Source: an uncultured Collinsella sp.
GTDB lineage: Bacteria; Actinomycetota; Coriobacteriia; Coriobacteriales; Coriobacteriaceae
Direction of reading: 5' to 3'
DNA: 42,876 nt
NCBI GenBank assembly: GCA_902479095.1
Contig: CABSNL010000012.1
Span: 1 to 42,876, forward strand
The translations under genes and the position numbers were made by a program. Below, piece after piece: positions 34,730 to 42,522 of this stretch (the stretch's first letter is position 1; every line of letters begins with the position of its first letter). Below the pieces are notes generated by a model. That model searched no databases. It had not been told where the DNA came from and saw only the letters and a list, made by a program, of their open reading frames with translations.

Positions 34730-37090
34730 ATGGATGCCGCAGCCCGTACCGCCCATGATTCCACCCTCCAGCCTTTTTCGGAGATGGAGCACTATAAGCA
34801 TGCCGATGAGCTGCCGCCCGAGATTATGGCGGACAGCTACGACAAGCTGGAGCGCCTGTGCCTCAAATATATGAATGAGGACGACTTCTCCAAGGTGGAG
34901 CAGGCCTACTGCTTTGCCGCCGAGAAGCACTGCAACCAAAAGCGCCGTTCGGGCGAGATGTACATTAACCATCCCGTCGAGGTTGCCATCATTTTGGCCG
35001 ATCTCAAAATGGACTGCGATGTGGTGTGCGCCGCGCTGCTGCACGATACCGTCGAGGATACCGAGACCTCGCTTGCCGATGTTTCCGGCCTGTTTGGCGA
35101 TACGGTGGCCGAACTCGTCGATGGCGTGACCAAGCTCACCAACATCGAAGTCGACAGCATGGACGAGAAGCAGGCCCTCACGCTGCGCAAGATGTTCCTC
35201 GCCATGTCCAAGGACATCCGCGTCATCATCGTTAAGCTTGCCGACCGTCTGCACAACATGCGCACCCTTGCAGCCCTGCGTGAGGACCGTCGCCTGTTTA
35301 AGGCTCGCGAGACCATGGATGTGTATGCGCCCCTGGCCGACCGTCTGGGCATGAGCTCCATTAAATGGGAGCTCGAGGACCTGTCCTTCTTCTACCTTGA
35401 GCCCGACGCCTACCAGCGCATCGCGCGCATGGTGGCGGAGTCGCGTGAGGTCCGTGAGCGTTATCTGGCCGAGACCATCAAGACGCTCACCGACGAGCTC
35501 AACCGCATTGGCCTGGAGGGCTTCCAGATCAACGGCCGCTCCAAGCACTATTGGTCCATCTACCAAAAGATGAAGCGCAAGGGCAAGGAATTCTCCGAGA
35601 TCTACGATTTGGTGGCGCTGCGCGTTATTACCCATTCGGTGCGCGATTGCTACTCCACGCTCGGCGCAGTGCATACGCTGTGGCACCCCATGCCCGGTCG
35701 CTTTAAAGACTATATCGCCATGCCCAAGGTCAATAACTACCAGTCGCTCCATACGACGGTTATCGGCCCCACGGCCCGCCCGCTCGAGATTCAGATTCGA
35801 ACCTATGAGATGCATGAGCAGGCCGAGTACGGCATTGCCGCCCACTGGCTATATAAGAAGTCGGGCGGATCGTCTGCTTCCAAGACCAATGACGCTCAAC
35901 GTTTGGACGACCAGATCAACTGGCTCAAGCATTCGCTCGATTGGGCTGCGTCTGATGAGATCACCGACGCCAAGGAATACCTGCATTCGCTGAAGGTCGA
36001 CCTCTTCGATCAGGAGATCTTCGTCTTTACGCCCAAGGGCGAGGTCATGGCGCTTCGTGCCGGCTCCACGCCGCTCGACTTTGCCTATGCCGTTCACACC
36101 GAGGTGGGAAACCACTGCGTCGGCGCTAAGATCAACGGTGCTGTGGCCCCGCTCACGCACGAGATCAAGACGGGCGACCGCGTTGAAATCCTGACTAACA
36201 AGAGTTCCAAACCGTCGCGTGATTGGCTCAAGATCGTCAAGACGCCTTCGGCCAAGTCCAAGATCCGTCGCTACTTTGCCGCCGCGACTAAGGACGACGA
36301 CGCTGCCGCCGGCCGCGATATGCTGGCCAAGGACCTGCGCAAGCGCGGGTATGGCATCTCCACGCCGCGCTCCACGCGTGCGCTCAACGCCGTGGCGGAG
36401 CAGTTTAACTTCAAGCAGCTCGAGGACCTGTTTGCCGCCGTCGGCGCCGGCAAGGTTGCCCCGCGCGCTGTGGGTAATAAGGTCGAGCAAATCTTGGACC
36501 CCAAGCCCGAGGAACAGCTCACCAAGGCCGAGGCTATCGCCGAGGTCGTGAAACAGCCGGCCCGCGGCTCCAACCGCAAGCCGCAAAAGCGTGGCAAGAG
36601 CGCAAGTAACGGCATTATCGTTAAGGGCGAGAGCAACAGTGGCCTGCTGGTCCGTCTGGCTCATTGCTGCAACCCCGTGACGGGCGACGATATCGTCGGC
36701 TTCATCACGCGTGGCCGAGGTGTCTCGGTGCATCGCGCCAACTGCCCCAACGTCAAGGGCCTCATGGAGCACCCCGAGCGCATGATTGACGTAGAGTGGG
36801 ATGGTGCTGCCGACACTCTCTTCCAGGTCGAGATCGTGGTCGAGTGCCTGGACCGCATGGGCCTGCTCAAGGACGTCACCATTGCCATTGGCGATGCAGG
36901 CGGCAATATCCTTTCCGCCGCCACCTCGACCAACCGCGAGGGTATTGCGACCCTGCGCTTTATGGTCGAGATTTCGGATGCGAGCGGCCTGGATCCGCTG
37001 CTGGCTTCCATCAGCAGTGTCGATTCGGTCTACGACGCTCGCCGTCTTATGCCCGGCGAAGGCGGAGCTCAGCTCAAGCGCCGTGTGTAG
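34730..37090 (+). CDS. relA: Bifunctional (p)ppGpp synthetase/hydrolase RelA/SpoT
   Basis: A 786-residue long RelA-SpoT homologue. In order: the HD hydrolase domain (HPVEVAIILADLKM, then ALLHDTVEDTETS near residue 102, both intact), the synthetase domain (RSKHYWSIYQKMKRKGKEF, then EIQIRTYEMHEQAEYGIAAH), TGS (VFTPKGEVMALRAGSTPLDF), a cysteine-bearing segment (AHCCNPVTGDDIVGFITRG) and an ACT domain. It makes and breaks (p)ppGpp in the stringent response; the intact HD residues imply both activities. It starts 15 bases after recJ with AAGGGGA in front. Adjacency of recJ and relA recalls Firmicutes, where apt lies between them; apt is absent here. Confidence 0.95.
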   Translation: MDAAARTAHDSTLQPFSEMEHYKHADELPPEIMADSYDKLERLCLKYMNEDDFSKVEQAYCFAAEKHCNQKRRSGEMYINHPVEVAIILADLKMDCDVVCAALLHDTVEDTETSLADVSGLFGDTVAELVDGVTKLTNIEVDSMDEKQALTLRKMFLAMSKDIRVIIVKLADRLHNMRTLAALREDRRLFKARETMDVYAPLADRLGMSSIKWELEDLSFFYLEPDAYQRIARMVAESREVRERYLAETIKTLTDELNRIGLEGFQINGRSKHYWSIYQKMKRKGKEFSEIYDLVALRVITHSVRDCYSTLGAVHTLWHPMPGRFKDYIAMPKVNNYQSLHTTVIGPTARPLEIQIRTYEMHEQAEYGIAAHWLYKKSGGSSASKTNDAQRLDDQINWLKHSLDWAASDEITDAKEYLHSLKVDLFDQEIFVFTPKGEVMALRAGSTPLDFAYAVHTEVGNHCVGAKINGAVAPLTHEIKTGDRVEILTNKSSKPSRDWLKIVKTPSAKSKIRRYFAAATKDDDAAAGRDMLAKDLRKRGYGISTPRSTRALNAVAEQFNFKQLEDLFAAVGAGKVAPRAVGNKVEQILDPKPEEQLTKAEAIAEVVKQPARGSNRKPQKRGKSASNGIIVKGESNSGLLVRLAHCCNPVTGDDIVGFITRGRGVSVHRANCPNVKGLMEHPERMIDVEWDGAADTLFQVEIVVECLDRMGLLKDVTIAIGDAGGNILSAATSTNREGIATLRFMVEISDASGLDPLLASISSVDSVYDARRLMPGEGGAQLKRRV

Positions 37091-37124
37091 GTGCGAGAGC
37101 CTCTCAGCATCATAGATATTGGTT

Positions 37125-37161
37125 ACGTTCGAGGCATCGTTTGGTGCCTCGAACGTATTTT
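37125..37161 (+). terminator. Terminator after relA
   Basis: ACGTTCGAGGCA and TGCCTCGAACGT form a perfect 12-base-pair stem with an 8-base loop, followed by ATTTTA. It ends only a few bases before the ribosome site of the next gene. Confidence 0.85.
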
Positions 37162-37178
37162 AGAAGGAGGGCATGCGC

Positions 37179-37862
37179 ATGGACGATATGACTTTGGACC
37201 TGACACCCCGAGGTGCGGCTTCGATTGAGGCACTCGTTAACGGCCCGATTCAGACCAACAGTTACGCCGTGATTTCGAATGACGAGTGCTTAATCGTCGA
37301 TCCGGCATGGGAGGGCGAGCGTCTTGTGGAGCATATCCGCACCGCGCATCCCGAGGTGCGCGTACTCGGCTCTGTCTGCACGCACGGTCATGCCGACCAT
37401 GTTGGCGGGGTTGCCGGGGTTCGAGCTGTCGTTGGCGACAGTGCACTATATGAGTTGTGCGCTAAGGACGTGACGGTACCTCGCGCAAATATCGAGGAGC
37501 AGCGTGTCATGTGGGGTATCGAGACGCCCGATCCGGGTGAGCCGACGCGTTTGCTTGCCGAGGGCGATACAATCGAGGTGGGCGACGTCTGCCTGCAGGT
37601 GATCGAGACGCCGGGGCATACGCCGGGCGGCATCGTCCTGTTCGCCGCGACCGAGCAGGGGAACATCGCCTTTGTGGGCGACACGCTTTTCCCGGGCAGC
37701 CACGGTCGTACCGATCTTTCCGGCGGTGACGAGGCGGCGATTATGCGCTCGCTCTCCAAACTTGCCAAGACGCTTCCGCCCGATACCGTTTGCTTGACGG
37801 GCCATGGCGATTCGACCACGATGGCGCGCGAACTTATGCAGAACCCGTTTATGCAGATGTAG
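37179..37862 (+). CDS. MBL-fold metallohydrolase (glyoxalase II-like)
   Basis: A 227-residue metallo-beta-lactamase-fold hydrolase. The metal site THGHADHVGG lies near residue 71, with further ligands in ETPGHTPGG, FVGDTLFPG and LTGHGD. The compact size and GRTDLSGGD match small glyoxalase II-like proteins; the substrate may be a thioester but is not known. Two ATGs lie close together: 37173 is only two bases from the GGAGG, while 37179 has ideal spacing, so I use the latter. The relA terminator sits directly upstream, so expression may depend on read-through or on a promoter within relA. Confidence 0.88.
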   Translation: MDDMTLDLTPRGAASIEALVNGPIQTNSYAVISNDECLIVDPAWEGERLVEHIRTAHPEVRVLGSVCTHGHADHVGGVAGVRAVVGDSALYELCAKDVTVPRANIEEQRVMWGIETPDPGEPTRLLAEGDTIEVGDVCLQVIETPGHTPGGIVLFAATEQGNIAFVGDTLFPGSHGRTDLSGGDEAAIMRSLSKLAKTLPPDTVCLTGHGDSTTMARELMQNPFMQM

Positions 37863-38055
37863 GCTCGAAGCCGTCTTTCGAACCACGAGGACCGCTCAAT
37901 CGTCAAGCTATTTTCCCCAGTGGGTCGATTCTGTGGGGCAAACGGTCAAAATTTGTCCAATCGGATGGTATTCGTGAACAAACGAACGTTTATGCTCGGG
38001 TATGTCGTGGTAAAATCTCAGACGTTATCGGAGCAACCTTACAGGAGGTTTCTTT

Positions 38056-38922
38056 ATGCTCGTCAACGCAGCAGACATGCTCAAGAAGGCCGAGGCCGGC
38101 AAGTACGGTCTCGGTGCCTTCAACACCAACAACCTCGAGTGGACCCTGGCTATTCTCCAGGCCGCCGAGGAGGCCAAGTCTCCGCTGATCCTTCAGTGCA
38201 CCGCTGGTGCCGCTAAGTGGATGGGCGGTTTCAAGGTCTGCGCCGACATGGTCAAGGCTGCCGTCGAGGCCACGGGCGTTACCGTTCCCGTCGCCCTTCA
38301 CCTCGATCACGGTTCTTACGAGGACTGCTTCAAGTGCATCGAGGCCGGCTTCACGTCCATCATGTATGACGGCTCTCACGAGGAGACCTTCCAGCTTAAC
38401 CTCGACCGCACCAAGGAGCTCGTTGAGCTTGCCCACTCCAAGGGCATGTCCATCGAGGCCGAGGTCGGCGGCATCGGCGGCACCGAGGACGGCGTGACCT
38501 CCAGCGGCGAGCTCGCTGATCCTGCTGAGTGCAAGCAGATTGCTGACCTGGGCGTCGACTTCCTCGCCTGCGGTATCGGCAACATCCACGGCGTGTACCC
38601 TGCCGACTGGGCTGGCCTTTCCTTCGAGCGCCTGGGCGAGATCAAGGCTCAGACCGGCGACCTGCCCCTCGTCCTGCACGGTGGCACCGGCATCCCCGAG
38701 GATCAGATCAAGAAGGCCATCTCCCTGGGTATCTCCAAGATCAACGTCAACACCGATCTGCAGCTCGTCTTTGCCAAGGGCGTTCGCGAGTACATCGAGG
38801 CTGGCAAGGATCAGCAGGGCAAGGGCTTTGACCCCCGCAAGCTCCTCAAGCCTGGTCGCGACAACATCGTTGCCCGCACCAAGGAGCTCATGGAGGAGTT
38901 TGGCTCCGTCAACAAGGCGTAA
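38056..38922 (+). CDS. fba: Class II fructose-bisphosphate aldolase
   Basis: A 288-residue zinc aldolase of glycolysis and gluconeogenesis, splitting fructose-1,6-bisphosphate to dihydroxyacetone phosphate and glyceraldehyde 3-phosphate. Motifs: GLGAFNTNNLEWTLAILQAA, ALHLDHGS with the catalytic Asp and a zinc His, EAEVGGIGGTEDG, GIGNIHGVYP, LHGGTGIPEDQIKKAI and KINVNTDLQ. The length fits short class II enzymes; a tagatose-bisphosphate aldolase role is less likely but not excluded. The ATG at 38056 has AGGAGG eight bases upstream. The gene is single, preceded by a 190-base gap with a possible -10 (TAAAAT, 38011-38016), and its codons are strongly biased, as in a highly expressed gene. Confidence 0.94.
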   Translation: MLVNAADMLKKAEAGKYGLGAFNTNNLEWTLAILQAAEEAKSPLILQCTAGAAKWMGGFKVCADMVKAAVEATGVTVPVALHLDHGSYEDCFKCIEAGFTSIMYDGSHEETFQLNLDRTKELVELAHSKGMSIEAEVGGIGGTEDGVTSSGELADPAECKQIADLGVDFLACGIGNIHGVYPADWAGLSFERLGEIKAQTGDLPLVLHGGTGIPEDQIKKAISLGISKINVNTDLQLVFAKGVREYIEAGKDQQGKGFDPRKLLKPGRDNIVARTKELMEEFGSVNKA

Positions 38923-38942
38923 GCGTCGCTAAACTTCCCACC

Positions 38943-39041
38943 GGAAGCCCCGTCTCCCTACACTGTTTCCTTTGCGCTCACCTGGCTTCGCCAGAAGTCG
39001 CGCCAAGGAAACAGTTCCGGGAGACGGGGCTTCCTTCGTTT
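38943..39041 (+). terminator. Large compound hairpin after fba
   Basis: GGAAGCCCCGTCTCCC (38943-38958) pairs perfectly with 39019-39034; inside it ACTGTTTCCTT (38962-38972) pairs perfectly with 39005-39015; at the tip TGGC/GCCA closes a 3-base loop. The whole is a 92-base near-continuous stem followed by TTCGTTT. It should end fba transcription and might also protect the mRNA 3' end. Confidence 0.8.
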
Positions 39042-39168
39042 AACGCCGTAGGGTTACGAGTCTGAATTAAGGTGGCTACTGGCTTCGCCAGAAGTCGCGC
39101 GACGGAATCAGCTCCGGGTGAACGGGGCCTCCTTCGTTAACTCGCCACAGGGTTACTGGGCTGAATTC
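38982..39168. repeat. Imperfect tandem duplication of about 90 bases after fba
   Basis: The stretch starting CTGGCTTCGCCAGAAGTCGC occurs at 38982 and again at 39079, a period of 97. The two copies remain alignable through GGGGC(T/C)TCCTTCG and AGGGTTAC to CTGAATT at 39062 and 39161. Copy 1 supplies the 3' arm of the fba hairpin; copy 2 has no matching 5' arm, so it cannot fold the same way. The gap between fba and the next gene (38923-39273) otherwise holds only the promoter at 39211. Confidence 0.75.
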
Positions 39169-39210
39169 ATTTTTTATAGGTACCGTTTATCGGTGTTGAG
39201 GGTTCCTTTA

Positions 39211-39239
39211 TTGGGGCTTTCTTTTTATCTCGCTACAAT
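39211..39239 (+). promoter_or_regulatory. Promoter of the transglutaminase-like gene
   Basis: TTGGGG (39211-39216) and TACAAT (39234-39239) are separated by exactly 17 bases. The expected RNA start near 39246 lies after the first in-frame ATG at 39238, which supports the later ATG at 39274 as the real start. Confidence 0.55.
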
Positions 39240-39273
39240 GGACTTCAAGAGTTCTAATGACTTGGAGTTTGGT

Positions 39274-40707
39274 ATGGCTGTTATTAATGTGCTGCCTTCG
39301 GATGGGAAGGTTATTGACGAGGGTCCTGTTGGTTGCTCTGTTGATGTTTGCAATGATGACTTCCGTTTTCTAGATGTTGGCTTGCCACCCGAGATTCTGC
39401 GTTTAAAGGACGCGGGGTATCTTTCGCAGGCTATTGAGGCTTGCGACCGCCTACTTGCCCAAGATCCCGATCCCTCGCTTGCTGCCTGCGTTCGTGCCGA
39501 GCGGTATCGCATGCTTGAGACGCCGCTTCATTTTTCGGTGTCGCGCGATCGAGCTATTGCGATGATTCGCGAGGAGTGGCCTGAGTTTACCGAGGAGCAG
39601 TTTGACGATCTGATTGACCGTAAGCGTATTGACTGGCGCTTTATCGATGGCGAGCTGTTCGTTCTCGACAACTTCCTCGATTCGCTTCGCGTATATCCCA
39701 AAGAGGTTCCCGGCATGCGTCCCGATCCTACGGACGGAATTGCACTGCGCAACGAGATGCTCAAGGAGATGGAGTCACAAAACGGATTGACTCGCGTTAT
39801 TACGCTTAAGGCGTCCTTGTTTGTCCCCGGCGCTCTAGAGGGGGAGACCGTTCGCGCTTGGCTTCCCGTAGCCGCCACCTGCCGCCAACAGTCTCAGGTC
39901 GAGATTCTCGACATGACGCCGGAGGGTGCTGTTGCTCCCGCGAACGCTTCGGCGCGTACCGCCTCGTGGTCTTCTTCGAGTGAGCGCTCATTCTCGGTGA
40001 CTTATCGCTATCAAATCAATGCCGCTTATCGCGATATTTATGGGGGTGCGCTTCCGTCGCATCCGTGTATGGACGCGCCGTTGCCCGAAGATATTTCTGA
40101 GGACCGTCCGCACATTGCATTCACGCCGTATCTGCAGCAGCTGACGGCCGGTGTTGTTGACGGACTCGAGGATCCGCTCGATCGCGCTCGTGCTATCTAT
40201 GATTATCTGACGCAACATATCGACTATCGCTATCAGCCGCCGTACTTGCTTTTGGGATCTATTGCCGATGACTGCGCGCATTCGCTCCGCGGCGATTGCG
40301 GCGTTATGGCGCTCACGTTTATCACCATGTGCCGTATCGCGGGCGTGCCTGCCCGTTGGCAGAGCGGCCTGTACGTTGCGCCCGATTCGGTGGGGTCGCA
40401 CGACTGGGCAGAGTTCTATACGCCGAAGACCGGTTGGCTCAACGCCGACGTGTCATTTGGATCTTCTGCTCGCAGGATGGGGGAGGAGTGGCGCCGCCGT
40501 CACTACTTTGGCAATCTCGACCCGTGGCGTATGGTGGCCAACAATCGATTCCAGGCAGAGTTTGAGCCCTCTTTCGACGGCATGCGCGAGGACCCTTACG
40601 ATAACCAGATGGGTGAGGCTTCGGTCGACGGTCGCGGATGCCGTCAGCGCGAGATGCTCCGCACAGTCGAACTCATCGAAATGCTCGAAGTTCCATTTTC
40701 GGACTAA
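39274..40707 (+). CDS. Transglutaminase-like domain protein
   Basis: A 477-residue protein without a signal peptide. The C-terminal third is a transglutaminase-like (papain-fold) domain: DRARAIYDYLTQHIDY, the catalytic Cys in RGDCGVMALTFITMCRIAGV, the His in GSHDWAEFY and the Asp in WLNADVSF, so the triad is complete. The N-terminal part includes a short helical region (AGYLSQAIEACDRLLAQ) and a mixed domain of unknown type. Such proteins may act as peptidases or cross-linkers, here probably in the cytoplasm. The frame is open from 39118, but the promoter at 39211 and a TTGGAG six bases before 39274 fix the start. Its early codons are more AT-rich than those of its neighbours. Confidence 0.82.
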   Translation: MAVINVLPSDGKVIDEGPVGCSVDVCNDDFRFLDVGLPPEILRLKDAGYLSQAIEACDRLLAQDPDPSLAACVRAERYRMLETPLHFSVSRDRAIAMIREEWPEFTEEQFDDLIDRKRIDWRFIDGELFVLDNFLDSLRVYPKEVPGMRPDPTDGIALRNEMLKEMESQNGLTRVITLKASLFVPGALEGETVRAWLPVAATCRQQSQVEILDMTPEGAVAPANASARTASWSSSSERSFSVTYRYQINAAYRDIYGGALPSHPCMDAPLPEDISEDRPHIAFTPYLQQLTAGVVDGLEDPLDRARAIYDYLTQHIDYRYQPPYLLLGSIADDCAHSLRGDCGVMALTFITMCRIAGVPARWQSGLYVAPDSVGSHDWAEFYTPKTGWLNADVSFGSSARRMGEEWRRRHYFGNLDPWRMVANNRFQAEFEPSFDGMREDPYDNQMGEASVDGRGCRQREMLRTVELIEMLEVPFSD

Positions 40708-40746
40708 TCGGTAGAAAGCTGTGATAAACTAACTCACGCATTACGT

Positions 40747-40833
40747 GCCCGAGTGGCGGAATTGGCAGACGCAGTGGACTCAAAATCCACCGTTGGCAAC
40801 AACGTGCGAGTTCGAGTCTCGCCTCGGGCACCA
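40747..40833 (+). tRNA. tRNA-Leu (anticodon CAA)
   Basis: An 87-base class II tRNA with encoded CCA. The acceptor arms GCCCGAG and CTCGGGC pair fully; the anticodon stem GTGGA/TCCAC holds the loop CTCAAAA, giving CAA, which reads UUG leucine. A long variable arm (around CGTTGGCAACAACG) and the T-loop TTCGAGT are present. It is followed by its own terminator. The 3' part recurs 184 bases downstream. Confidence 0.95.
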
Positions 40834-41063
40834 TACATGCAAGTGAGCGTTCAAGGGGGTTGCGGCCCCTTTTTTCGTGCCGAACTCGCGTGAGCGCGCG
40901 AAGCGTTAAGCAAACAGGCCTGCGGCCTGTTTGTAGCGGCGCGTGGCGAGGGCGCCGCGCGTCCGAAGCCCGGGGCTTCGCGAAGCGAAGGCCCTTCGAG
41001 TCTCGCCTCGGGCACCATACATGCAAGTGAACGTTCAAGGGGGTTGCGGCCCCCTTTTTCGTG
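40811..41063. repeat. Direct repeat of tRNA-Leu 3' end and terminator
   Basis: A 69-base segment at 40811-40879 (T-loop to tRNA end, CCA and terminator) returns at 40995-41063 with only two differences. The 115 bases between contain no gene, only GC-rich palindromes such as AAACAGGCC/GGCCTGTTT. The repeat begins exactly at the T-loop, like the att sites of elements that integrate into tRNA genes, so it may be an attL/attR pair around a nearly empty remnant; a decayed tandem tRNA copy is the alternative. Confidence 0.85.
40853..40875 (+). terminator. Terminator of tRNA-Leu
   Basis: AAGGGG and CCCCTT close a 7-base loop, followed by a T-run. A second copy at 41037-41059 has an improved stem (AAGGGGG/CCCCCTT) and an equal T-run. 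Confidence 0.85.
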
Positions 41064-41070
41064 TACGTAA

Positions 41071-41098
41071 TGTGATAACGCGCTGTACGTGTTATTAT
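41071..41098 (+). promoter_or_regulatory. Possible promoter of the infC operon
   Basis: TATTAT at 41093-41098 is a good -10; the best -35 candidate, TGTGAT at 41071-41076 with 16 bases between, is poor. It lies directly after the second terminator copy and would give a leader of about 180 bases before infC. Confidence 0.35.
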
Positions 41099-41227
41099 TC
41101 GCAAGGCGTTGTTCCCGCAATGCCCTAAAGAGGAACCCGAGGGTTCCCACCTTTTGGCGCCAATGAGCAGCTGACTGGTCATACAACTTAGATTCCCTTC
41201 CTCAAATCGAGGAACTCTATGTGTACG

Positions 41228-41261
41228 ACCTGGTTGCTGAGAAGCGCCGGGTTATTTTTTT
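41228..41261 (+). terminator. Attenuator in the infC-rpmI-rplT leader
   Basis: ACCTGGTTGCT and AGCGCCGGGT pair over ten positions (one wobble pair, one bulge) around the loop GAGA, followed by TATTTTTTT. It is a Rho-independent terminator 20 bases before infC. Upstream, GGAACCC/GGGTTCC (about 41133-41150) and GGCGC with CAGC (about 41157-41172) could pair instead with its 3' arm. This fits the ribosomal protein L20-controlled attenuation known for the same operon in Bacillus subtilis; control by L20 here is inference. Confidence 0.75.
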
Positions 41262-41280
41262 ATGAATGGAGGTAGGGAAA

Positions 41281-41835
41281 ATAGCTAAGTCTGATGACAC
41301 CCGCATCAACGACGAGATCACTGCATCTTCGTGCCGTTTGATTGGCGTCGATGGCTCTCAGCTCGGCCTGTTCGCCATCCGCGATGCCCAGCGCGTCGCC
41401 GACGATCAGGGTCTCGACCTAGTCGAGATCGCTCCCAACGCGGAGCCGCCGGTCTGCAAGGTCATGGACTACGGTAAGTTCAAGTACCAGCAGGCCATGA
41501 AGGCCAAGGCTGCTCGTAAGAACCAGTCCAAGGTCGAGGTCAAGGAAATGAAGTTCCGACCCAAGATCGACGTTGGCGACTACGAGACCAAGAAGGGCCA
41601 CGTTCTGCGTTTCCTCAAGAAGGGCGCACGCGTTAAGATCACCATCATGTTCCGCGGCCGTGAGATGGCTCACCCGGAGCAGGGCCTTAACGTTCTCGAG
41701 CGTCTCGCCGAGGATCTCAAGCCTTACGCTACGGTCGAGTCCAAGCCTAAGATGGAAGGCCGTAACATGCTTATGCTGCTCGCCCCGATTAAGGGCGCCT
41801 TCGATGAGGATAAAGCGGCAAGCGATACCAAGTAA
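41281..41835 (+). CDS. infC: Translation initiation factor IF-3 (AUA start)
   Basis: IF-3 binds the 30S subunit and checks the start codon. The protein has the N-domain (TRINDEITASSCRLIGVDGS, LDLVEIAPNAEPPVCKVMDY), a Lys-rich linker and the C-domain (EMKFRPKIDVGDYETK, FRGREMAHPEQGLNVLERL). A GGAGGT at 41268-41273 stands seven bases before an ATA at 41281, which is where the family's N terminus begins (IAKSDDTRIND). The only ATG in frame, at 41266, overlaps this ribosome site and has none of its own. infC genes often use AUU, AUC or AUA so that IF-3 limits its own synthesis. Length from the ATA is 184 residues. rpmI and rplT follow. Confidence 0.93.
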   Translation: MAKSDDTRINDEITASSCRLIGVDGSQLGLFAIRDAQRVADDQGLDLVEIAPNAEPPVCKVMDYGKFKYQQAMKAKAARKNQSKVEVKEMKFRPKIDVGDYETKKGHVLRFLKKGARVKITIMFRGREMAHPEQGLNVLERLAEDLKPYATVESKPKMEGRNMLMLLAPIKGAFDEDKAASDTK

Positions 41836-41867
41836 CTAGTGTTCTGTAACCGATTAAGGAGTATTTC

Positions 41868-42059
41868 ATGCCTAAGATGAAGTCCCACAGCGGCACCAAG
41901 AAGCGTTTCCGCAAGACTGGTACCGGCAAGCTTATGCGCGCCAAGGCTTTCAAGAGCCACATCCTGAGCAAGAAGTCCACCAAGCGTAAGCGTGGCTTCC
42001 GTCAGGAGACCGAGATCGCCGCTGCCGACCGCAAGGTCATCAAGTCGCGTCTCGCCTAA
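41868..42059 (+). CDS. rpmI: 50S ribosomal protein L35
   Basis: A 63-residue, very basic protein: MPKMKSHSGTKKRFRKTGTG then SHILSKKSTKRKRG, the L35 signature. It is a component of the large ribosomal subunit. The ATG has AAGGAG upstream. It lies between infC and rplT, the usual order of this operon. Confidence 0.96.
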   Translation: MPKMKSHSGTKKRFRKTGTGKLMRAKAFKSHILSKKSTKRKRGFRQETEIAAADRKVIKSRLA

Positions 42060-42105
42060 GTTCGCGTTCCCGTTTTTCGTTTTACCGTCTAGGAGTTGAT
42101 AGAAC

Positions 42106-42465
42106 ATGGCACGTATTAAGCGCGCTGTTGCTGCCAAGAAGAAGCGCCGTACCGTTATGCATCGTGCGAAGGGTTACTACGGTGCCGCTTCGCGTACTTA
42201 CAAGCATGCTAAAGAGCAGGTCCAGCACTCCCTGCAGTATCAGTATCGTGATCGCCGCAACAAGAAGCGCGAGATCCGTTCTCTCTGGATCACCCGTATC
42301 AACGCTGCTGCTCGCCTGAACGACATCTCTTACTCTCAGTTCATGCACGGCCTGAAGGTCGCCGGCATCGAGCTCGACCGCAAGGTCCTGGCTCAGATGG
42401 CTTACGAGGACATCGAGTCCTTCAACGAGCTGGCTACCATCGCCAAGAAGGCTCTCGAGGCCTAA
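42106..42465 (+). CDS. rplT: 50S ribosomal protein L20
   Basis: A 119-residue protein that binds 23S rRNA early in 50S assembly: MARIKRAVAAKKKRRTVMHR, then RDRRNKKREIRSLWITRINA and FMHGLKVAGIELDRKVLAQM. L20 is also the known repressor of this operon in other bacteria, which fits the attenuator in the leader. TAGGAG precedes the start. A terminator follows at 42487. Confidence 0.97.
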   Translation: MARIKRAVAAKKKRRTVMHRAKGYYGAASRTYKHAKEQVQHSLQYQYRDRRNKKREIRSLWITRINAAARLNDISYSQFMHGLKVAGIELDRKVLAQMAYEDIESFNELATIAKKALEA

Positions 42466-42486
42466 TAGATTCTCTTGAATCGCTAG

Positions 42487-42522
42487 GGGAGTGTCGCGTT
42501 GTGCGCGGCGCTCCCTCTTTTT
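42487..42522 (+). terminator. Terminator of the infC operon
   Basis: GGGAGTGTCGCG and CGCGGCGCTCCC pair over 12 positions with two G-T wobbles and a 5-base loop, followed by TCTTTTT. Confidence 0.88.

Noticed and set aside
37905..37945. CCCCA/TGGGG hairpin after the MBL gene as a terminator
   Set aside because: Only five base pairs around a 14-base loop and no T-run; too weak to call.
40673..41182. Minus-strand frames over the tRNA-Leu region
   Set aside because: They read the tRNA backwards (ACMVPEARLELAR), a well-known false protein created by tRNA genes.
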